A stretch of 32,875 nt of DNA from an uncultured Spartobacteria bacterium (GCA_903913785.1 CAIWMF010000166.1:1-32875), one strand, 5' to 3'; shown: positions 8,066 through 16,575, counted from the stretch's first letter. Numbers and translations are program-made. Notes: generated by a model not told the origin, from the sequence alone.

Positions 8066-9220
8066 ATGAAACGCATTGTTCTCTTTCTCTTTTTTTTCCT
8101 CGTTTGTGGCAGATATGACCATCTCTTTTCTGCGACAGAGGCTCCGACGATCACAGTACGAAAGAGTGATATATTAAATATCGCTTTTTCTGGAATGAGT
8201 GGATCTGATGGGGCAGCACTTTCCAAAGTACTCGGGAGTGATCTTACCCTAGCAGGTTGTTTTTCCATTCAACCTGCAGCGCAATCTGCCTTTGTTATTA
8301 GCGGTGCTTATGAGGGGGGGGCATTGCAGGGCAAGATCGTTGATCGTGCTGGTATGGTTATTTTTTCTAAGAGCTATGGAGGAGATGCTCGCCGTGCGGC
8401 ACATCAATTTTGTAATGACATTGTGGAAAAACTTACCGGGCACCCTGGTATTGCCATGAGTAAAATTGCCTTTGTAAGCAACAGGACAGGACATAAAGAA
8501 ATATATGTCGCTGACTATGATGGTTCCAATGGACATCAGCTCACCCATGACAATGCGATTAGTGTTTCTCCAGCGCTCAGTCCTAATGGACGCAATCTTG
8601 CCTATACGGGCTATCAAAGTGGTTACGCCGATATTTATCTTATTGATCTTCTCTCGGGAGCACGGCTGCGCTTGGTGAAATTTCCTGGCACAAACTCTGG
8701 TCCACGTTTCTCGCCCGATGGGAATCGCATAGCCTGTACGCTTAGTAAGGACGGCAGTCCTGGTTTATATATCGTTGGAATTCATGGAGGTGTTCAACGG
8801 CTAACGTGCACACGTGGAGCAGAATCCTGTGGCACCTGGAACCCTAGTGGTATGGAGCTTATTTACTCTTCTGATGTGAATGGGGGCCCTCAACTCTATC
8901 GTGTCAGTGCCTTAGGAGGAGCTAGTCATCTTGTCTCGACAGGATTTGGCTATGCAACAGAACCTAACTGGTCACCCAATGGCGAGCGTATCGCCTTCAA
9001 TGTCCGCAGCAGTGGTGCTTTTGCAGTAGCTCTTTTGGATCTCAAATCGGGTATATCACGGATTGTTGCTCAAGGGGAAAATCCTGTTTGGGGGCCGGAT
9101 TCCGAACATCTCATCTATAGCACGAAGGATTCGCTAGTGCTCTTTGATGTCCAGCATGGAAGAGGAGTCCCTATTGTGACAGGGCTTGGAGGGGTAACTG
9201 AACCATCTTGGTCAAGGTAA
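8066..9220 (+). CDS. tolB: Tol-Pal system periplasmic protein TolB
   Basis: 384 residues from ATG 8066. The N-terminus MKRIVLFLFFFLVCG...FSA is a signal peptide. Residues about 25-130 form the TolB N-terminal domain (KSDILNIAFSGM; GSDLTLAGCFSIQ). Five or so WD40-like (PD40) beta-propeller repeats follow, each with the SP-DG/NG-IAY-S core (SKIAFVSNRTGHKEIYVAD, SPNGRNLAYTG, SPDGNRIACTL, SPNGERIAFNV). TolB works with Pal and TolQRA in outer-membrane constriction during division. The frame is open further upstream with TTG at 8045 and 8048, but ATG 8066 gives the best signal peptide. No other tol gene is adjacent, which is unusual as tolB normally sits beside pal. Confidence 0.93.
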   Translation: MKRIVLFLFFFLVCGRYDHLFSATEAPTITVRKSDILNIAFSGMSGSDGAALSKVLGSDLTLAGCFSIQPAAQSAFVISGAYEGGALQGKIVDRAGMVIFSKSYGGDARRAAHQFCNDIVEKLTGHPGIAMSKIAFVSNRTGHKEIYVADYDGSNGHQLTHDNAISVSPALSPNGRNLAYTGYQSGYADIYLIDLLSGARLRLVKFPGTNSGPRFSPDGNRIACTLSKDGSPGLYIVGIHGGVQRLTCTRGAESCGTWNPSGMELIYSSDVNGGPQLYRVSALGGASHLVSTGFGYATEPNWSPNGERIAFNVRSSGAFAVALLDLKSGISRIVAQGENPVWGPDSEHLIYSTKDSLVLFDVQHGRGVPIVTGLGGVTEPSWSR

Positions 9221-9234
9221 AGAAATCATCTTGG

Positions 9235-9272
9235 TTAACCCGCATATTTCATACTGATCGTGACGAGGAGGC
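9235..9272. repeat. End fragment of the palindromic element between convergent tolB and brnQ
   Basis: Thirty-eight bases beginning TTAACCCGCATATTTCATAC and continuing TGATCGTGACGAGGAGGC match the subtype A terminus (compare 3878-3915). It fills nearly the whole 52-bp gap between the two stop codons and stops exactly at the end of brnQ. A convergent gap of this kind usually holds a terminator; half of the palindrome alone would not form the hairpin. Confidence 0.85.
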
Positions 9273-10430
9273 TTATTGACCCCAATCACTACTAACCGGT
9301 TGTAGTGATATAGAAAGACGGCGCTGTTTTTTGAGCTGCCGTACTTTATCGATAATATGCCAAAGGGTATAAACAATTAACACAGGATAGATCACTTGAA
9401 TGATTGGTGATAGGAGACTCATGATGCGGCTAAACCCTAGATTCGTGACACATGCAGTGATGAGGCTTGTGATGATCAGTGCTGTTTTATAACTCAGGCG
9501 CCCTCCACATAAATCCTTGTGAAGATACATTGCAAAAATCGCTGTTAAAGAAATTGCTGTGGCCAGACACGAGATCGCAATAGTGATATTGGCAAGTAGT
9601 CCCCCCTCTTGCCCCAAAATAATGATTGCTAATTTACTAAAAATATCTCCTCGTTCAACATGAACAAGCTCTTGGGCATGAAAACCCGCAACAAGGCAAA
9701 ATCCCATGTAGACTAATGCTAAGAGAATACCCCCAATCAGACTTGCTTGAATGCCTAAAAGGAGCATGGCCCGTGCGTCTTTGCGTTTTTCAGGATGCAT
9801 CCCTTTGCTCAGACCGCTCATGATTAATCCAGCTAAAAAAATAGTTGCTAGTAAATCACAGGTCCCGTAGCCAGAGAGGAGGCCCTTTGCAAAGCCCTGG
9901 GCCGGGGTCAAAGCTGATGTCATCAGTAGAGATGGGTTTAAGAGGCCCTTAATAATTAAGGTCAGTAATAAAATAATTTTTAACGGCCCAAAAAATCGCC
10001 CCAACAAATCAACAATAATACTATTCTTAATGGTGCATGCAAAAATCAAGAGGGCACACACAATAGCAAAGAAAAATAGATCAAGTGCAGGAATATGTAT
10101 CTTAATAGCGGCATACGAAATCACAATACAACGGGGAATCAGCGCGAAGGGCCCCAAGAGGACCATGCAAATGAGAATCATTAGGAATGAGGGAATCTGT
10201 CCAAGAGGCGCTAAGAAGATTTTATAATCTCCGCGACTCAGCATCGTTGCAAAAAGCCCTAGCAAGGGAACGAAAACAGCTGTTAATAAAAATCCCAGCA
10301 CTCCCCAGAGAAGCTGATGACCGGAATCTTTTCCTAAAATTAATGGAAAAATGACATTACCAGAGCCAAAGAGCATAGCAAACATAGCAAATCCCGTGAT
10401 AAGGATCTTTCGAATTTGAGTAAATGACAT
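9273..10430 (-). CDS. brnQ: Branched-chain amino acid:cation symporter (LIVCS family)
   Basis: 385-residue, very hydrophobic protein with about 11-12 membrane segments. The N-terminus carries the family signature FAMLFGSGNVIFPLILGKDS (residues 18-37), followed by LLWGVLGFLLTAVFVPLLG. BrnQ/LivII transporters import Leu, Ile and Val with Na+ or H+. It is somewhat shorter than E. coli BrnQ (about 440 residues). It is a single gene converging on tolB, with a repeat fragment in the 52-bp gap. Substrate range is inferred from the family. Confidence 0.92.
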   Translation of the reverse strand: MSFTQIRKILITGFAMFAMLFGSGNVIFPLILGKDSGHQLLWGVLGFLLTAVFVPLLGLFATMLSRGDYKIFLAPLGQIPSFLMILICMVLLGPFALIPRCIVISYAAIKIHIPALDLFFFAIVCALLIFACTIKNSIIVDLLGRFFGPLKIILLLTLIIKGLLNPSLLMTSALTPAQGFAKGLLSGYGTCDLLATIFLAGLIMSGLSKGMHPEKRKDARAMLLLGIQASLIGGILLALVYMGFCLVAGFHAQELVHVERGDIFSKLAIIILGQEGGLLANITIAISCLATAISLTAIFAMYLHKDLCGGRLSYKTALIITSLITACVTNLGFSRIMSLLSPIIQVIYPVLIVYTLWHIIDKVRQLKKQRRLSISLQPVSSDWGQ

Positions 10431-10607
10431 TAAGATGAGGGCCCTTCGTATTGAATCTTAGAAGCTGTTTGCTCGTTTGCGCGTGTTCATCAGGTCTGAA
10501 GCCTCTTATTTCAAGGCAATGTCATCTGAAAATGCCTTCGAGATCCCAAGTGGCCAGCTTATAGCTTGATCGTGCATCGGAAAAATGTCCCTGTATACTC
10601 GTCACGA

Positions 10608-11171
10608 ATGAAAATAGAATCCAGAACATTACCAAAAAAAAGTGTTAGTTTTCTGAGTATATTCTTTTTCATTATTCTCTCTTTTTTGGTTGAAGCTCGC
10701 GCCAAGCCTCATGAAATCAAAATTCCTCTTGGTCTTGCCTGGGGCGATGGGAGCGAAAAGCTCGAAGCGATGGCCCGTCCAGGAGGATTTTCTGTTACGC
10801 ATCGAGAAGAAAATTCTAATAAAACAATTCTTACCGTACATGGGCTTTTAGGGACAGCTCTGCAAGAGAGTCTATTTTTCTTTCAAAACAATGCCCTGAT
10901 TGAAATCGAATATCGCTATGGTGACTCCTCATGGAAGGGAGCAGGATATCAGGAGTTTTTTGATGCATTTCGCAGAATGTACGATACGAAATATGGCTCT
11001 GGCACACAGCTCATTCACATGAGCTCAACAAGGCAAAAGGATATTGTGATTTCCCTAACAGGTTATCAGTGGAGCGACCCGTGCTCTATTCTAGATCTTT
11101 ACTACTACTCTGCAGCGTTCGGCGAAGAAAATTCTTACCGATTGGTTAGTTTACATTATAAGGCACCGTGA
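10608..11171 (+). CDS. Exported protein of unknown function
   Basis: 187 residues from ATG 10608. A signal peptide is clear (SVSFLSIFFFIILSFLVEARA). The mature part has alternating short strands and starts with KPHEIKIPLGLAWGDGSEKLEAM; the segment GLAWGDGSEKLEAMARPGG resembles the opening of small periplasmic proteins that begin 'W G xx xxxv', but I do not recognise the family. The frame extends upstream to TTG 10566 without a plausible signal peptide, so I prefer the ATG, which lies inside a 16-bp motif also found at two other gene boundaries. It converges on the HD gene, with an element fragment between them. Confidence 0.65.
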   Translation: MKIESRTLPKKSVSFLSIFFFIILSFLVEARAKPHEIKIPLGLAWGDGSEKLEAMARPGGFSVTHREENSNKTILTVHGLLGTALQESLFFFQNNALIEIEYRYGDSSWKGAGYQEFFDAFRRMYDTKYGSGTQLIHMSSTRQKDIVISLTGYQWSDPCSILDLYYYSAAFGEENSYRLVSLHYKAP

Positions 11172-11183
11172 TGGGGATGCTCT

Positions 11184-11246
11184 AATGCAGCATCCACACT
11201 GCCTTCGCGCTCTCCTCGTCACGATCGGTATGAAATATGCGGGTTA
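11184..11246. repeat. Chimeric fragment of the palindromic element at the HD-gene stop
   Basis: The left part (AATGCAGCATCCACACTGCC) matches the element read in one orientation (compare AACGCAGCATCCGTCTGCC at 4000-4018). The right part (CTCCTCGTCACGATCGG, then TATGAAATATGCGGGTTA) matches the other arm (23000-23031). Such a chimera would arise from a deletion or arm exchange within the palindrome. The final TTA is the complement of the HD-gene stop codon TAA. Confidence 0.82.
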
Positions 11247-12824
11247 AAGATTTTCTCTGGATGATTCTCCTTTAGCGGAGGCTTCTTTTTTATAAGCAAT
11301 TCTCGTGTGAAACATCCCAAGGAGTGTGCTGACAAGGCTGTCGGCAATTTTATGAAGCTCCCCAATAGTAATGGGGCATTCATCGAATTGATGATCATGC
11401 AAGCGTTCTTTGAGCAGTGTATGAACGAGGTCATCGATGCGCTGTGGTGTAGGACGCTCTAAACTGCGTGTTGCACTTTCGGCGGCATCGGCAAGACTAA
11501 TGATAGCGGCTTCCTTTGTGCGAGGCCTTGGACCAGGGTAACGAAATTGATCCATGTTCACCGTAGGTATATCTTCAAGACGTATATTGATGGTTTTTCC
11601 ACCTGCACGAATATCTTCTTCTTGCTGGCGAGCGCGCTGGAAGAAAAAGTCAATGACAGTCGTTCCGTGATGCTGACGAATGATGTCAATAATACGGCGA
11701 TGTAATTTATTCTTTAAGCCGAGATCAACACCCTCCTTGACATGAGCCGTAATAATGAGAGCGCTCATTGTTGGGGTTAGTTCTTCATGAGGGTTATCAT
11801 CAGAGCGCATGTTTTCTGTAAAATATTCTGGTTTTATTAATTTCCCAATATCATGAAAATAGGCGCCGACACGGCAAATCGTTGGATTGGCATGAATAGC
11901 TTCTGCCGCCGCCTCTGCGAGTGTAGCCATGGCAAGACTGTGCTGATAGGTGCCGGAAGCTTCTAGACTTAATCTGCGTAAGAGAGGGTGATTTAAGTCA
12001 GCCATTTCAAGCCAAGAGATATCAGTTGTGACATGGAAGAGGTGTTCTAACATGGGCAAGAGTCCACTCACCACGACTGATGTACCCAGTCCGCTCGCAA
12101 AGGCTGCAGCGCATTGACAGAGAATAAGGAGCCAATCATTATTTCCCGAAAAAGCTCTAGAAGAGATCTCAATTTTGCCAAAAAGAATCGCTAAGAGGAG
12201 CGTGGCCATTCCAACATAGATGCCAGCACGGATGAGTCGCGAGCGTCGTCGTAGCTGAAAGCTCACGATGACAGCAATTAAGCCTGTGATGAATGAAATG
12301 ATTAAAAAGGCAATATTGATATTGATAAAACGATCCACTAAACAAGCACCCCAAAGTCCCCCGAAAACAATGGCAAAGAAACCTTCCTTTTTTCCTAAGA
12401 GTGCCGTGAGTGTTAGTGGAGCTAGTGTGTAGGGAGCGAGTAGCGGTACTATTGTTCGATAAAAATCCTCATGTCCTTCGCCGAGAATGAGTACTTTTAC
12501 CAAAAGGAGCTGACAGAGAAGTGTTCCAAACAGAAGTGTTAACCGTGAATTGTTACAAAAAATATCATAGGCTCCTATGCGCAGTTGAAAGAGTGCAGCA
12601 AGAAAAAGCAGTAGCGCAATAAGCCCTTGTTGAGTTCCAATGGAAGTTTCGCCAATCATCATGATTCCGAAAAGCCCGCTCCCTATGATGAGTATTAACA
12701 AACAACGCACGAGCCAATGTGCGCTTAAGAATCTGCTTAGTTTAGTCTCTTTAACGCGCCGTCTGATTTTGCCGCAGGTAAGACCGCGCGCTGCAAGTTG
12801 ACGATGCTCTAAATATTTTACCAT
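11244..12824 (-). CDS. Membrane-anchored HD-domain phosphohydrolase (PgpH/7TM-HD-like)
   Basis: 526 residues. Residues about 38-260 contain seven or so membrane segments. The cytoplasmic HD domain follows (about 285-480): H295 in GTYQHSLAMATLAEAA, the HD pair H324-D325 in GAYFHDIGKLIKPEYF, then TAHVKEGVDLG and RQHHGTTVIDFFF, with an invariant Asp in SLADAAESATRSLERPTP. This is the 7TM-HD family that includes PgpH, a c-di-AMP phosphodiesterase. Typical members have a large extracytoplasmic domain before the membrane region; here it is missing. The c-di-AMP substrate is inferred. In many relatives ybeY follows, but here the downstream neighbour is a repeat fragment. The stop codon lies in that fragment. 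Confidence 0.85.
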   Translation of the reverse strand: MVKYLEHRQLAARGLTCGKIRRRVKETKLSRFLSAHWLVRCLLILIIGSGLFGIMMIGETSIGTQQGLIALLLFLAALFQLRIGAYDIFCNNSRLTLLFGTLLCQLLLVKVLILGEGHEDFYRTIVPLLAPYTLAPLTLTALLGKKEGFFAIVFGGLWGACLVDRFININIAFLIISFITGLIAVIVSFQLRRRSRLIRAGIYVGMATLLLAILFGKIEISSRAFSGNNDWLLILCQCAAAFASGLGTSVVVSGLLPMLEHLFHVTTDISWLEMADLNHPLLRRLSLEASGTYQHSLAMATLAEAAAEAIHANPTICRVGAYFHDIGKLIKPEYFTENMRSDDNPHEELTPTMSALIITAHVKEGVDLGLKNKLHRRIIDIIRQHHGTTVIDFFFQRARQQEEDIRAGGKTINIRLEDIPTVNMDQFRYPGPRPRTKEAAIISLADAAESATRSLERPTPQRIDDLVHTLLKERLHDHQFDECPITIGELHKIADSLVSTLLGMFHTRIAYKKEASAKGESSRENL

Positions 12825-12905
12825 GATGAGATGCCTTTTAGAAATAGTGTGATATACCTTTGCCTAAATGAATTTTAGGATTTTTTTGTGCAAGATTTTT
12901 TAGGG

Positions 12906-13093
12906 CTAGCCCGAATATTTCATACTGAATCGTCATGAGGCGCTGTGCAAAGCTTGTTAGTACAAGGCGGGTGAAGGATTGTGATGCAGGGCTGTATGTG
13001 TCCATACCGCCCAAATCACCATTCGAGACCAACGCAGTAGCCATAGAGCTTTCCACAAGCCGTAATAGATTTAGTGTGAAATATCCGGGCTAG
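12906..13093 (+). repeat. Palindromic element, subtype B, full length
   Basis: About 188 bp. It starts CTAGCCCGAATATTTCATAC and ends with GTGTGAAATATCCGGGCTAG as inverted repeats. The central hairpin GGGC-T-GTATG-TGTC-CATAC-C-GCCC is at 12989-13012, the exact midpoint. Between ends and hairpin the sequence differs from subtype A (GAATCGTCATGAGGCG instead of GATCGTGACGAGGAGG). The copy at 30227-30413 is nearly identical in the opposite orientation. Confidence 0.9.
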
Positions 13094-13096
13094 CCC

Positions 13097-13176
13097 TCAT
13101 CAAACTTCATCACTCGCCTTACCCCATCAGCCTTCGCGGCCTCCTCGTCACGATCAGTATGAAATATCCGGGCTAG
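13097..13176 (+). repeat. Right half of a subtype A palindromic element
   Basis: Begins in the middle of the element (ACTTCATCACTCGCCTTACC) and runs to the terminus (CGATCAGTATGAAATATCCG, then GGCTAG), matching 22958-23031. It abuts the subtype B copy, sharing the TAGCCC junction, so one element probably inserted next to or into another. Confidence 0.88.
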
Positions 13177-13304
13177 CGCCAAAAAAAGAAAGTCGAATTC
13201 CCAGGTGATTTTTTGGTGATTAGGATTTCTGCTCGATGTTACACAAGAAGAAATACGTGCCGAGAGGGAAGATTGAGAAGCCTTCAAGATAAATAGGATC
13301 AGAT

Positions 13305-13838
13305 TTATTTTGACCTTTTGGGGTCCTTGTCTTTGACATCTTTATACCCATACACTAAAGCCCAAGGAGTTCTTTCTTCGGGTGATTTGAGGATTTCGAC
13401 AATCGCAAAATAGGTGCCTGTTTTGTCAGGGATAATATGGGCTCCTGCTGAGACGTAATGTTTTTTATCGTGCACACGCTGCCATGCTTCTGACTCTGCT
13501 AGTTTTCCAGTGGTGTCATAGAGATGTACGGAGATCTTCGCGTTTTTCACATCCGAGGCCATCAAAAACCAATAATCATTTCCTTTAAAGAGTTGTGCCA
13601 TGACAGCTTTTTTCTCTTTCACGCCTAAATCGCCGCCCCAGGCATCTTTGCGGATTGCATATTGCTTGGAATAGGGAAGAGCTGCCTCATAGGCAAAGCT
13701 GAGAGCCGCATCCACACTCCCATGCGCTGAGGATAAAAGCGCAAGAAGACTCATGCACAAAAAAGCGCGGTGTTTCAAGGATGATGTAAGGTGAGATAGC
13801 ACGGTGTTTTTTGATAAGAAGCGTTCAAGAAACATCAT
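13305..13838 (-). CDS. Small exported protein of unknown function
   Basis: 177 residues with a signal peptide (AFLCMSLLALLSSAHGSVDA). The mature part reads like a single beta-rich domain: DYWFLMASDVKNAKISVHLY, then GAHIIPDKTGTYFAIVEI and TPWALVYGYKD, reminiscent of periplasmic proteins that describe themselves by 'lyd..G..v......... f.p..tG.Y.i.v'. I do not recognise a named family. The first 14 bases overlap the end of the upstream 308-codon frame, so the two genes are very likely co-transcribed and act together. Confidence 0.7.
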   Translation of the reverse strand: MMFLERFLSKNTVLSHLTSSLKHRAFLCMSLLALLSSAHGSVDAALSFAYEAALPYSKQYAIRKDAWGGDLGVKEKKAVMAQLFKGNDYWFLMASDVKNAKISVHLYDTTGKLAESEAWQRVHDKKHYVSAGAHIIPDKTGTYFAIVEILKSPEERTPWALVYGYKDVKDKDPKRSK

Positions 13839-14658
13839 TAATTTTTAAAACAACTTCATCCGTGAGCGAGTGAATTTTTTTGACCTGCTCGCGCGGAATA
13901 TCCTGTTTTTTTCTATCGATGATTAGGCCAATTTGATTAAGAACCCCATGGATGCGTAAGACCAAGGGGTTTTTGCGTAGGCGCGGAGACATTCTGTTAA
14001 TAGAGCGATCGAAATAATGGACTAATTCTGGTTGATGCAAGAGTTCAGCTCCTGGAAGAGTGTAATGTTCATTCACAATAGCAGTGAGAGCATCCGTGCC
14101 GCGAAGCCATCCCCCAAGGCTTACTAATTGAGCAAGATCTTCATCATTCATTTCATCCATAGCAGCACGGACATCCTGAAGAGCACCATCAAATTCGACA
14201 CGCACACCGTGCCAATCATGATGGTCTGCTTTATCGATGATGCTTTTGCTTCTTGTGAGGACGGATTTTCGAACATTGATAGCATCAGCGAGCGTTAAGA
14301 CATCACGGCCTAGTTCTTTGACGCGCTCGGTATCTTCCGCTTCAACGGCAATAAATCCTTCTGCAATAACCGATCCAAGGAGGAGTGCGACCTGTGCTCG
14401 GTCATCAGGCGTTTGTGTTTTACGCAGTCGCAGTTGAGCTTTCCAATTAGGATTTCCTAATTTATCGAGGACTCCAAAAATTTCACTAGGTACAGGAACA
14501 ACGACATCCTGGACGGAAGCTGCCGGAAAGTCAGAGAGGTTAATGGATGGGGGAGAGAGTTCTGCAAATAATGAGGAGGCACTCAAAAGAAGCGAGCAGA
14601 AAACAGGAATATGGAATTTCTTGACTGAAGCAACACAAGAAAAAAAAGCATGTTTCAT
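13825..14658 (-). CDS. Exported helical protein of unknown function
   Basis: 277 residues from ATG 14658, whose N-terminus is a signal peptide (KKFHIPVFCSLLLSASSLFA). The mature protein is mainly helical and charged: KLGNPNWKAQLRLRKTQTPD, then GSVIAEGFIAVEAEDTERVK, and GGWLRGTDALTAIV, LLHQPELVHYFDRSI. The frame remains open to ATG 14700 and GTG 14751, so the start is uncertain. It overlaps the following 177-residue exported protein gene by 14 bp, and the divergent gap to hldA is 136 bp. I do not recognise the family; partner genes suggest the two proteins function together in the periplasm. Confidence 0.7.
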   Translation of the reverse strand: MKHAFFSCVASVKKFHIPVFCSLLLSASSLFAELSPPSINLSDFPAASVQDVVVPVPSEIFGVLDKLGNPNWKAQLRLRKTQTPDDRAQVALLLGSVIAEGFIAVEAEDTERVKELGRDVLTLADAINVRKSVLTRSKSIIDKADHHDWHGVRVEFDGALQDVRAAMDEMNDEDLAQLVSLGGWLRGTDALTAIVNEHYTLPGAELLHQPELVHYFDRSINRMSPRLRKNPLVLRIHGVLNQIGLIIDRKKQDIPREQVKKIHSLTDEVVLKINDVS

Positions 14659-14794
14659 TTCTAAAGGGAATAGAAAAAAATGGGATGTCACGGTTTTCAT
14701 GCTTTGTTTGGACGTGATGTGTAGTATAAAGGAAGTTTTCCGGTTATCCACCGTTAATTGACTATAGTAAACATCAGAAGAGAATTGATTTTGA

Positions 14795-15793
14795 ATGGAC
14801 CCTCAAAGATTACAACACTATCTCAATATTGCCGCTAAAAAAAAGATTTTAGTTTTAGGTGATTTGATGCTGGATGAATTTGTTTGGGGAAATGTTGTGC
14901 GTATTTCACCAGAAGCTCCGGTTCCTGTCGTAGAAGTAGAACGAGAATTTAGCTATCCGGGAGGCGCTGCAAATGTTGCCCGAAACTTAAAACAGTTTTG
15001 TCAGGAAGTCTATGTTTTGGGTCAAATTGGAAAAGATGATGCCGGCGAAAAATTAAAACGCTTAATGAGCAAAGAAGGCTTGCGGACTGATGGCCTCATG
15101 GTTGCTGAAAATATTCCCACCATTGTTAAAACACGCATTATCGCGCAACATCAACAAATCGTTCGCGTCGATCGTGAGAAAAAAATGCTCCGTGATGCCT
15201 CTGTTTTGAACAATGCCATGGCACAAAGTCATGCTTTGCTTGAGTCCATAGATGCGATCCTTTTTGAGGATTATGGGAAAGGATTCCTCTGCCAGGAGCT
15301 TGTTGATGCCATCTTAAGCAAAAGAACCCATCAGGTGATTACCAGTGATCCTCACCCAGCAAATCTCCTGCACTGGCCTGGCATCGCTGTGATTAAGCCA
15401 AACCGCTCTGAGGCTTTTGCAGCAGCTGGTATTGCCTTAACGCCTCCTATCTTCCCGCCAGAGGAAGATGGAGCACTCATAGCCGTTGGAGAAGGATTGT
15501 TAAAAAAATGGCAGTCGCAGGCTCTTTTAATCACCTTAGGTGAACAAGGAATGATGCTTTTTCGTTTAGGTCATCCTCCTTATCACACGCCGACTCGAGC
15601 GCAGGAAGTCTTTGATGTTTCTGGTGCTGGTGATACTGCCATTGCACTCTACACCATTGGCATTAGTGCTGGGGCTACGCCGCAAGAAGCAGCAGAACTT
15701 GCAAACCATGCAGCTGGTATTGTCATTGGAAAAATTGGAACAGCGACATGTTCGCCTCAAGAACTCAAGGAAAGTTTTTTAAAATTTGCCTGA
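14795..15793 (+). CDS. hldA: D-glycero-beta-D-manno-heptose-7-phosphate kinase (HldE kinase domain, stand-alone)
   Basis: 332 residues, PfkB/ribokinase fold. Signatures: LGDLMLDEFVWGNVVRISPE near the N-terminus, PGGAANVARNL (55-65), the anion-hole and catalytic Asp280 in VFDVSGAGDTAIALY, and NHAAGIVIGKIGTATCSPQE near the end. The pattern matches the RfaE/HldE kinase domain rather than sugar kinases in general. E. coli HldE also carries a C-terminal adenylyltransferase; here the protein ends after the kinase, so that step needs another gene. It adds phosphate at position 1 of heptose 7-phosphate for ADP-heptose synthesis and LPS core. gmhB, the next step, follows 49 bp downstream. Confidence 0.93.
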   Translation: MDPQRLQHYLNIAAKKKILVLGDLMLDEFVWGNVVRISPEAPVPVVEVEREFSYPGGAANVARNLKQFCQEVYVLGQIGKDDAGEKLKRLMSKEGLRTDGLMVAENIPTIVKTRIIAQHQQIVRVDREKKMLRDASVLNNAMAQSHALLESIDAILFEDYGKGFLCQELVDAILSKRTHQVITSDPHPANLLHWPGIAVIKPNRSEAFAAAGIALTPPIFPPEEDGALIAVGEGLLKKWQSQALLITLGEQGMMLFRLGHPPYHTPTRAQEVFDVSGAGDTAIALYTIGISAGATPQEAAELANHAAGIVIGKIGTATCSPQELKESFLKFA

Positions 15794-15842
15794 TGTGCGC
15801 TCTACAGTCCAATTATCCTGATTCCTATCTAGTACGAGCAAG

Positions 15843-16412
15843 ATGGAGAATTTTATCACAATGACACACCTTAGCTCTACGAGCCTTAGGCCGGCTCTCT
15901 TTTTGGATCGTGATGGAACCTTAATGAAGGAAGTCGATCATTGTCACCGTCCAGAAGATGTCGAGGCGATAGAAGGCGCTGCTCTGGCCCTTGCGCAAGC
16001 ACATCAACAAGGTTGGTGCAATGTGATTATTACGAACCAAAGCGGTATAGGTCGTGGGTATTTTAGCGAAAAGCAATTTCAGGCAGTACAAGAGGAATTA
16101 CAGCGTCAGTTAGGGCAACTTATTGATGCCACCTACATGTCATCAGCTCTTCCTAACACAGATTCTTTGCGTCGCAAGCCTGCCCCTGGAATGATCTTCG
16201 AGGCTGCAAGAGATCTCGGGATTGATCTCCCTTCTTCCTATATGATAGGAGACCGCTCCTCTGATATTGAGGCGGGTAGGGCTGCTGGCTGTAGAACGAT
16301 TTTGGTCTTAAGCGGATATGGCGAGGCACATCGTGATGCCCGTGCAGATTATATTGCCAAGGATGTCACGGAAGCTATTGGGATAGCACTTAGCCGGGAT
16401 ATTTCACACTGA
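15843..16412 (+). CDS. gmhB: D-glycero-D-manno-heptose 1,7-bisphosphate 7-phosphatase (HAD family)
   Basis: 189 residues. HAD motif I is LFLDRDGTLMKEVDH (Asp22, Asp24), motif II is VIITNQSGIGRGYF, and motif III/IV is RRKPAPGMIFEAARD with MIGDRSSDIEAGRAAG. This is the histidinol-phosphatase/GmhB branch of HAD. The Cys-rich zinc loop of E. coli GmhB (before CRKP) is replaced by SSALPNTDSLRRKP and has no cysteine. With hldA directly upstream, the GmhB assignment is likely. ATG 15861 is an alternative start, with GGAG 12 bases ahead. The last residues SRDISH and the stop TGA are read from a palindromic element, so the natural C-terminus was probably altered. Confidence 0.9.
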   Translation: MENFITMTHLSSTSLRPALFLDRDGTLMKEVDHCHRPEDVEAIEGAALALAQAHQQGWCNVIITNQSGIGRGYFSEKQFQAVQEELQRQLGQLIDATYMSSALPNTDSLRRKPAPGMIFEAARDLGIDLPSSYMIGDRSSDIEAGRAAGCRTILVLSGYGEAHRDARADYIAKDVTEAIGIALSRDISH

Positions 16413-16568
16413 TCTACTGCGAAAACCGGGAAGCTAGGATGGATGCTGCGCCCAAGCTCACTTTTTGACTTGGAGCGGGCTGTACACATACAGCCCGGCG
16501 TCAAAATGCTGGGTCTGCGTGACTCGCTTGGCAAAGCTCGTTACGATCCGTATGAAATATTCGGGTTA
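16391..16568 (+). repeat. Palindromic element, subtype C, at the gmhB 3' end
   Basis: About 178 bp. It begins TTAGCCGGGATATTTCACAC and ends GTATGAAATATTCGGGTTA. The left arm follows subtype A (ACTGCGAAAACCGGGAAGCT, then GATGGATGCTGCG), then diverges. The central hairpin CGGGCTGTA-CACA-TACAGCCCG (16476-16497) is a perfect 9-bp stem, compared with a mismatch in the other subtypes. It supplies the gmhB stop and reaches to 8 bp from the end of the FGE-like gene. Confidence 0.88.
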
Positions 16569-16575
16569 ATTCATC

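Larger units (their letters stand above)
12825..13304. other. 480-bp intergenic region made largely of palindromic elements
   Basis: Between two minus-strand genes. Positions 12906-13093 are a full subtype B element and about 13097-13176 the right half of a subtype A element, abutting it. The remaining 130 bases next to the 177-residue gene (13177-13304) show nothing recognisable. Short open frames on the minus strand here translate repeat sequence and I do not call them genes. Confidence 0.75.

Noticed and set aside
12838-13287. Short minus-strand open frames, one with a repeat-like peptide (ALARIFHTDRDEEAAKADG)
   Set aside because: They consist largely of palindromic element sequence, which is open in several frames; no ribosome site or conserved non-repeat domain supports a gene.
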